A DNA stretch of 64,000 nucleotides from Siphonodentalium dalli. Lineage: Eukaryota > Mollusca > Scaphopoda > Gadilida > Siphonodentaliidae. The translations under genes and the position numbers were made by a program. Below, in pieces: positions 60,229 to 64,000 of this stretch (within the stretch, counting starts at the first letter, position 1; each line of letters opens with the position of its first letter). The notes under the pieces were generated by a model that worked only from the letters and a program-made list of their open reading frames with translations, did no database searches and was not told the DNA's origin. The stretch covers positions 16,681,739 to 16,745,738 of the forward strand of contig CP136062.1 in the NCBI GenBank assembly GCA_032622095.1, in the 5' to 3' direction.

Positions 60229-61095
60229 TCAAACTATTGGAGAGGGCCTAACATAACGGTGAAATGCATTAGACTTCCATCTACCCATTCGACGAATCTG
60301 AGCATCAGAGAAACCCGAGTCTGCGGCGAATGAAGCCGCACCTATCCGGAAGCTGTGAGTCATAAATAAATCTGTACTAAGATTGCAAAATTTGAGACAT
60401 TGTTTAAAAACAACCTCAAACTGACTCCGGAGAAGTGGCTTCCCATCTGGGAAGGAGAAGAGAGGACCCGGGACAGGACCGCGTAACTGGTAATATATAC
60501 GCAAATTCTGGACCGGGCAAATCTGATGCTCAGCTCTACGAGATAGGCAAATTTGATGTGGCTGACCACCAATGTTGTGCTTAAAATTCCGGAAGGTAAT
60601 GGTTGCATCGGAATCTGATATGTGACAATCTATCAGTTGTAAAACGCTATTGGTGTTTGCCCGGGAAACGGGGCAAAGTTCGCCAATTCGAGCCATAGCG
60701 AAGAAGGCTGTTGTGAAAATAGTGGCCATGAGTTGTTGCTTATAAAATGTTAGACCAAGCGATGGAAGTCCTCGAACCATGCTCTGGAGAATAGGTAGCG
60801 TTATGGGTAAACGCACATCTGTGACCGGGTGTAAACGCCGTACTGCACACAATATTTTCTTAACAAGGAAACTTTTTGTCGGATCTGGGATACCCTTGAC
60901 CTTATGAATGAAGGAAACTGCTGATAGAGCACTCGTTATGGAACTGGCCGCTAAGCCTTTCCTATATAAATAAGAAATAAACAAGCAAATTGTATTAACT
61001 GGTAAAGGCAATACACATGGAATGTTAGTACCAGTACAGAAAGTTATGAGATGATTGCAGTATGTCCTGTACTGTCTTTTTGACGATGTGGACAA
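60229..61095 (-). CDS. Tyrosine recombinase of the Ngaro-like element
   Basis: 288 codons, intact. The N-terminal SAM-like region (RQYRTYCNHLITFC) is followed by the catalytic fold. ARIGEL (about residue 135) carries the first Arg, MTHSFRIGAASFA (about 245) is the HxxR box, RRMGRWKSNAF supplies the Trp, and HRYVR the nucleophile Tyr. It would join the cDNA circle to the target site in the nucleus. It begins 20 bases after the RT frame stops and probably shares its transcript. Confidence 0.9.
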   Translation of the reverse strand: MSTSSKRQYRTYCNHLITFCTGTNIPCVLPLPVNTICLFISYLYRKGLAASSITSALSAVSFIHKVKGIPDPTKSFLVKKILCAVRRLHPVTDVRLPITLPILQSMVRGLPSLGLTFYKQQLMATIFTTAFFAMARIGELCPVSRANTNSVLQLIDCHISDSDATITFRNFKHNIGGQPHQICLSRRAEHQICPVQNLRIYYQLRGPVPGPLFSFPDGKPLLRSQFEVVFKQCLKFCNLSTDLFMTHSFRIGAASFAADSGFSDAQIRRMGRWKSNAFHRYVRPSPIV

Positions 61096-61115
61096 TGATT
61101 CAGAGAAAAGGTAAT

Positions 61116-63065
61116 CTAGAGTTCCAGTAAGTTCTCTAATTTGAGGTGAGACGGCTGAATGAAAGCAGATTCCTGAAAGGTAGGGTAAATAAGTTTGAAT
61201 TGATTAAATTTAAAGCGACTGAGCATATCAGCTCCAGTATTCATAATGCCTTTAATATGCTTAGCTTTGAAGAGAATGTTGCTTGACAAGCATATAAGAA
61301 CCAACTGCCTAATAAGAATCATCATGTGTTTGTCTTTTGCCGTTTGTTTATTTATTACAGCCACGACAGCCATGTTGTCTGAAAAGAATAGAACAGAACG
61401 GTTTTGCAGACGATTGGCCCAAGTATGCAACCCCAAAACGATAGGGTATAATTCTAAAACTGAAATATTCAATTTACTTTCGCGGGGTGTCCATTCCCCT
61501 ACTATATATTCCGGACAGAACATTGCAGCAAAACCGGCAGAAGCTGCCGCGTCTGAAAAGAATTGCAAGGTGCCGGACGTTAAAAATTGGCGATCAAGGA
61601 AAAATGAGGTGCCATTGAAATGTTCCAGAAATAACAGCCAAATGTGTAGATCTAGTTTCACCTCGCGAGTGATTCTGATACGATGATGTAATTTTGAAAT
61701 TCCGATAGTTTTATTTATAAGTCGCCGGAGAAACACTCTACCTGGTTGTATAACGGAGCAAGTAAAATTAAGCAAACCGATTATAGATAAAAATTCGCGA
61801 AGAGTGGCTTTGTTTTTCAATAGAAGAGAATTAATGCGCTGAACACATTCTAACAATTTTGCTTGAGGAAGTGAGGCACACATTCTGATTGTATCCAAAT
61901 GGATACCCAAAAAAGTAATCGATGTTGAAGGCAAAATAGTTTTGTCGTGTGCAATCGGCAAGCGTAAATGTTCACACATACGGAGAAAAGATTTCAAATA
62001 AGCGTCACACAGTGATTCCGAAGAAGCGATGAGACAGAAATCGTCCAGATAGTGTACACAGTTCAGGATAGCGAGTTTATTTATTGCAATCCATTCGAGT
62101 GCCGTGCTGAAAGCCTCGAAATTGTGACAACTTGACGAAGCCCCCATGGGCATGCATTTATCGAAGTAATAGAAATTATCAAATTTAATGCCTAACAGAT
62201 GATAATCATCTGGATGACAAGCGAGGACCCTAAAGGCAGAAAGTACGTCGATTCTCGTACAGTAAGAACCAACCGGAAGGTTTTGAATGATGTTGATTGC
62301 ATCCTGGACAGATGCATAACATACTGATTTAAAGTCGGCTTGGATGTGATCATTTACAGATTCGCCTTTGGGATATGAAAGGTGGTGTATCAAACGATAC
62401 TCACCAGGCTGTTTCTTAGGAACTATCCCAATTGGGGAAATTACAAAAAGTGGAAGAGGGGGGCCCTTAAAAGGCCCCGCTATTCTCCCCATTGAAATCT
62501 CTTTCGCTATCTTTTTTCTGACTATGTCAGGCATCTCCAAAGCCGATTTCAGGTTAGGAGACTCGCGAGCAGACACCGTCCCCTCAAAGCCTAATCGAAA
62601 ACCGTGTGTGAAGCCATTAATTAAGAAATCTCGGTTGTGTTGATCATAACCGGATAACATTTCATTTAATAATGGGACCAGGATTGGTGTTGGCAGTTTT
62701 TGTTGGTGCATTTTGTCTAAATGATGAGGTTTTAGAACCTCTTGCATTTGGCGGCTGATAAGGCCGGTTTCTGTTGCGACGTGAGCATTTGACGAAACTG
62801 TGGGGTTGCTTACATAAGAAACAGTTATGGGAGAAGTTGCAACCGGTGCAAGTTTTTCCCTTGTGAAAATCCCAACAGTATCCATTTGGTATGGAGGTCT
62901 TTGAATTTTGAAAATGGTTCTGTGTTTTAGGATGGTATCCACGTTCTGGTTGAGAAGGTGTAAACACAGGCACTCGTGGAGCTGCCTGCATGTACAACTC
63001 CCACTGAATGTGGTTCCATGACAAATTTGGATTGAACTGACGCAATTGTCGGAACTGCCGATCAT
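61116..63065 (-). CDS. Reverse transcriptase / RNase H of the Ngaro-like element
   Basis: 649 codons open. The first 120 or so overlap the gag-like frame in another phase, so translation may start later or by frameshift. The conserved part starts near LINGFTHGFRLGFEG. RT motifs: RIDVLSAFRVL (first Asp), MPMGASSSCHNFEAF, HYLDDFCLI (YxDD). RNase H follows: QFFSDAAASAGF, LELYPIVLGL, LFFSDNMAVV and NTGADMLSRF contain the four acidic residues. No stop or frameshift. Together they copy the element's RNA to DNA. Confidence 0.92.
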   Translation of the reverse strand: MIGSSDNCVSSIQICHGTTFSGSCTCRQLHECLCLHLLNQNVDTILKHRTIFKIQRPPYQMDTVGIFTREKLAPVATSPITVSYVSNPTVSSNAHVATETGLISRQMQEVLKPHHLDKMHQQKLPTPILVPLLNEMLSGYDQHNRDFLINGFTHGFRLGFEGTVSARESPNLKSALEMPDIVRKKIAKEISMGRIAGPFKGPPLPLFVISPIGIVPKKQPGEYRLIHHLSYPKGESVNDHIQADFKSVCYASVQDAINIIQNLPVGSYCTRIDVLSAFRVLACHPDDYHLLGIKFDNFYYFDKCMPMGASSSCHNFEAFSTALEWIAINKLAILNCVHYLDDFCLIASSESLCDAYLKSFLRMCEHLRLPIAHDKTILPSTSITFLGIHLDTIRMCASLPQAKLLECVQRINSLLLKNKATLREFLSIIGLLNFTCSVIQPGRVFLRRLINKTIGISKLHHRIRITREVKLDLHIWLLFLEHFNGTSFFLDRQFLTSGTLQFFSDAAASAGFAAMFCPEYIVGEWTPRESKLNISVLELYPIVLGLHTWANRLQNRSVLFFSDNMAVVAVINKQTAKDKHMMILIRQLVLICLSSNILFKAKHIKGIMNTGADMLSRFKFNQFKLIYPTFQESAFIQPSHLKLENLLEL

Positions 63066-63999
63066 AATATGACCAACTGTAACCAGCTCGCGCCATCTTG
63101 CGGATACGCATCATATAGCTCATGAGACTGGGCATGTGCGACGGGAATTTGGCAGAGTAAATAATTATAAAAATTATGAAAGCATCGAGCCATTGGTTAA
63201 TGTCAGTAATAACCTTAGTAGGTTTAGGTTGTACAAAAAAAGCCTGAGCACCAATATTGATCCCCGTGTTAACTGGCGCTGAAAAATTTACATTATGATC
63301 ATGATCCGGCAATAATGAGGCCAGAGGTATAAACTCATTGGCCCATATTTGAGCCCGGACTTTGGCAGGAACGTGAGCGTCCAAAGGTGTAGCTAGTGAA
63401 ACGAAGTCGATCTGAGGCATACCAGATGAAGCAGCATCTTGAAGGGAGGTCGAGACCGGAAGTCCTAAAACAGGAGGAGGCTGAACACCTGGAACCGGAA
63501 ACGATTGTAACGGCACCGAGGGTGCAGGACCAGCAACCGGAATGTCCCAAGAGGCCGGATGGCCGGAGAAGTGCGCGGAAGCATGACTAAAGTCTGGTAC
63601 CGACATCGATGCAGGCAGGTCCCAAGAGGCCGGATGGCCGAAGGATGAAGCTGATGTGGGCTGAATGTCAGTCAATGAGACGCAGGCAGCTGAAGGACCG
63701 AGCGGAACAGTACCTGTCGATGAATAAGCTGGCTGAGAGGTGGTGACAGATGACACCGAGCACGGAAGTGCGAAAGTGCATGAAACTCCCGAAGAACTGG
63801 AATGTCCCAATGACAGCACCATGGAAGTGGGAGCTGTCGGAAATGAGCATGTCCCCGCCGGAAAGTGAACACTTGAGACGGGAGCCGGAAAATAATGAGG
63901 CAAGTGTACATTGGATACCTGACACTGAGGTTGATGTTGATGAGGCGGCACCGGCCAAGCTGATGTGATCCCCAATCCAGGCGCAGTAGGATGATGCAA
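62662..63999 (-). CDS. Gag-like protein of the Ngaro-like element (5' partial)
   Basis: 445 codons, open at the window edge, so the start is unknown. The first half is rich in Pro, Ser, His and Ala. WLDAFIIFIIIYSAKFP through YYDRQFRQLRQFNPNLSWNH is a conserved block seen in gag-like proteins of DIRS-type elements. A Cys/His cluster near the end (YCWDFHKGKTCTGCNFSHNC, then CKQPHSFVKC) is a probable nucleic-acid-binding zinc motif. Likely packages the element's RNA. Its stop overlaps the RT frame. Confidence 0.8.
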   Translation of the reverse strand: MHHPTAPGLGITSAWPVPPHQHQPQCQVSNVHLPHYFPAPVSSVHFPAGTCSFPTAPTSMVLSLGHSSSSGVSCTFALPCSVSSVTTSQPAYSSTGTVPLGPSAACVSLTDIQPTSASSFGHPASWDLPASMSVPDFSHASAHFSGHPASWDIPVAGPAPSVPLQSFPVPGVQPPPVLGLPVSTSLQDAASSGMPQIDFVSLATPLDAHVPAKVRAQIWANEFIPLASLLPDHDHNVNFSAPVNTGINIGAQAFFVQPKPTKVITDINQWLDAFIIFIIIYSAKFPSHMPSLMSYMMRIRKMARAGYSWSYYDRQFRQLRQFNPNLSWNHIQWELYMQAAPRVPVFTPSQPERGYHPKTQNHFQNSKTSIPNGYCWDFHKGKTCTGCNFSHNCFLCKQPHSFVKCSRRNRNRPYQPPNARGSKTSSFRQNAPTKTANTNPGPIIK

Positions 64000-64000
64000 G

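Larger units (their letters stand above)
58764..64000 (-). mobile_element. Ngaro/DIRS-like tyrosine-recombinase retrotransposon, 5' end outside window
   Basis: On the minus strand the order is gag-like frame, reverse transcriptase/RNase H, tyrosine recombinase, then two direct repeats. Tyrosine-recombinase retrotransposons integrate through the recombinase and leave no target duplication. The direct repeats downstream of the recombinase fit the split-direct-repeat plan of Ngaro or PAT elements (B1-A2-B2). DIRS1-type inverted repeats are not seen, and no DNA methyltransferase domain is seen between RNase H and recombinase, which favours Ngaro over PAT. All three frames are open. Confidence 0.85.

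Overview
This window is animal nuclear DNA, most plausibly from a marine invertebrate. The reasons are short exons with GT-AG boundaries and consistent phases, C-type lectin (CTLD) and EGF domains, a degenerate C2H2 zinc-finger copy, and transposons of animal type (Ngaro/DIRS-like, hAT, TTAA-targeting piggyBac-like, Crypton-like, a tRNA-derived SINE). The phylum cannot be fixed from the sequence. It is visibly AT-rich and more than half of it is repeats. I see no RNA genes other than SINE-type tRNA derivatives, and no promoter or polyA signal that I would defend.

The only host gene I can support is a plus-strand mosaic lectin gene spread over about 49 kb. Eight exons fit together by phase: 8052-8293 (second half of a CTLD), 17848-18025 + 28235-28449 (CTLD), 33396-33579 + 34299-34513 (CTLD), 50898-51011 (EGF), and 53747-53921 + 56800-57035 (CTLD). 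Every CTLD is split in two: the first-half exon has phases 1 and 2, the second-half exon 2 and 1, and the EGF exon 1 and 1. Both ends of the gene lie outside what I can identify. None of the CTLDs shows an EPN or QPD motif.

The introns hold the unusual content. A 51-bp minisatellite (8.3-9.1 and 10.9-12.0 kb) is an amplified copy of the end of the first exon, including its 5' splice site, and is split by a Crypton-like recombinase remnant. A 35-bp minisatellite (15.8-17.25 kb) has an unexpanded twin beside the next exon. The zone 18-35 kb is crowded with nested MITEs, several with paralogous empty sites that show the target duplication. An 8.6-kb array of a 24-bp satellite (35.7-44.3 kb) with a 1661-bp higher-order period fills the intron before the EGF exon and appears to grow out of the terminus of a dispersed element. 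A 4.6-kb composite (45.7-50.3 kb), a 16-bp AT-rich array (52.5-53.6 kb), a 33-bp array (53.9-54.4 kb) and two hAT-type elements with 8-bp target duplications follow.

The right end (58.76-64 kb, minus strand) is a young-looking tyrosine-recombinase retrotransposon of Ngaro type: gag-like frame, reverse transcriptase/RNase H, tyrosine recombinase, then two identical 98-bp direct repeats. Its 5' end is beyond the window.

The strongest observation is that splice-junction pieces of this lectin gene have been duplicated again and again into the neighbouring introns (at 8.3, 17.3, 18.2, 28.5, 54.0, 55.6 and 56.6 kb). In one case they have become a long array of candidate donor sites in a unit length that preserves the reading frame.
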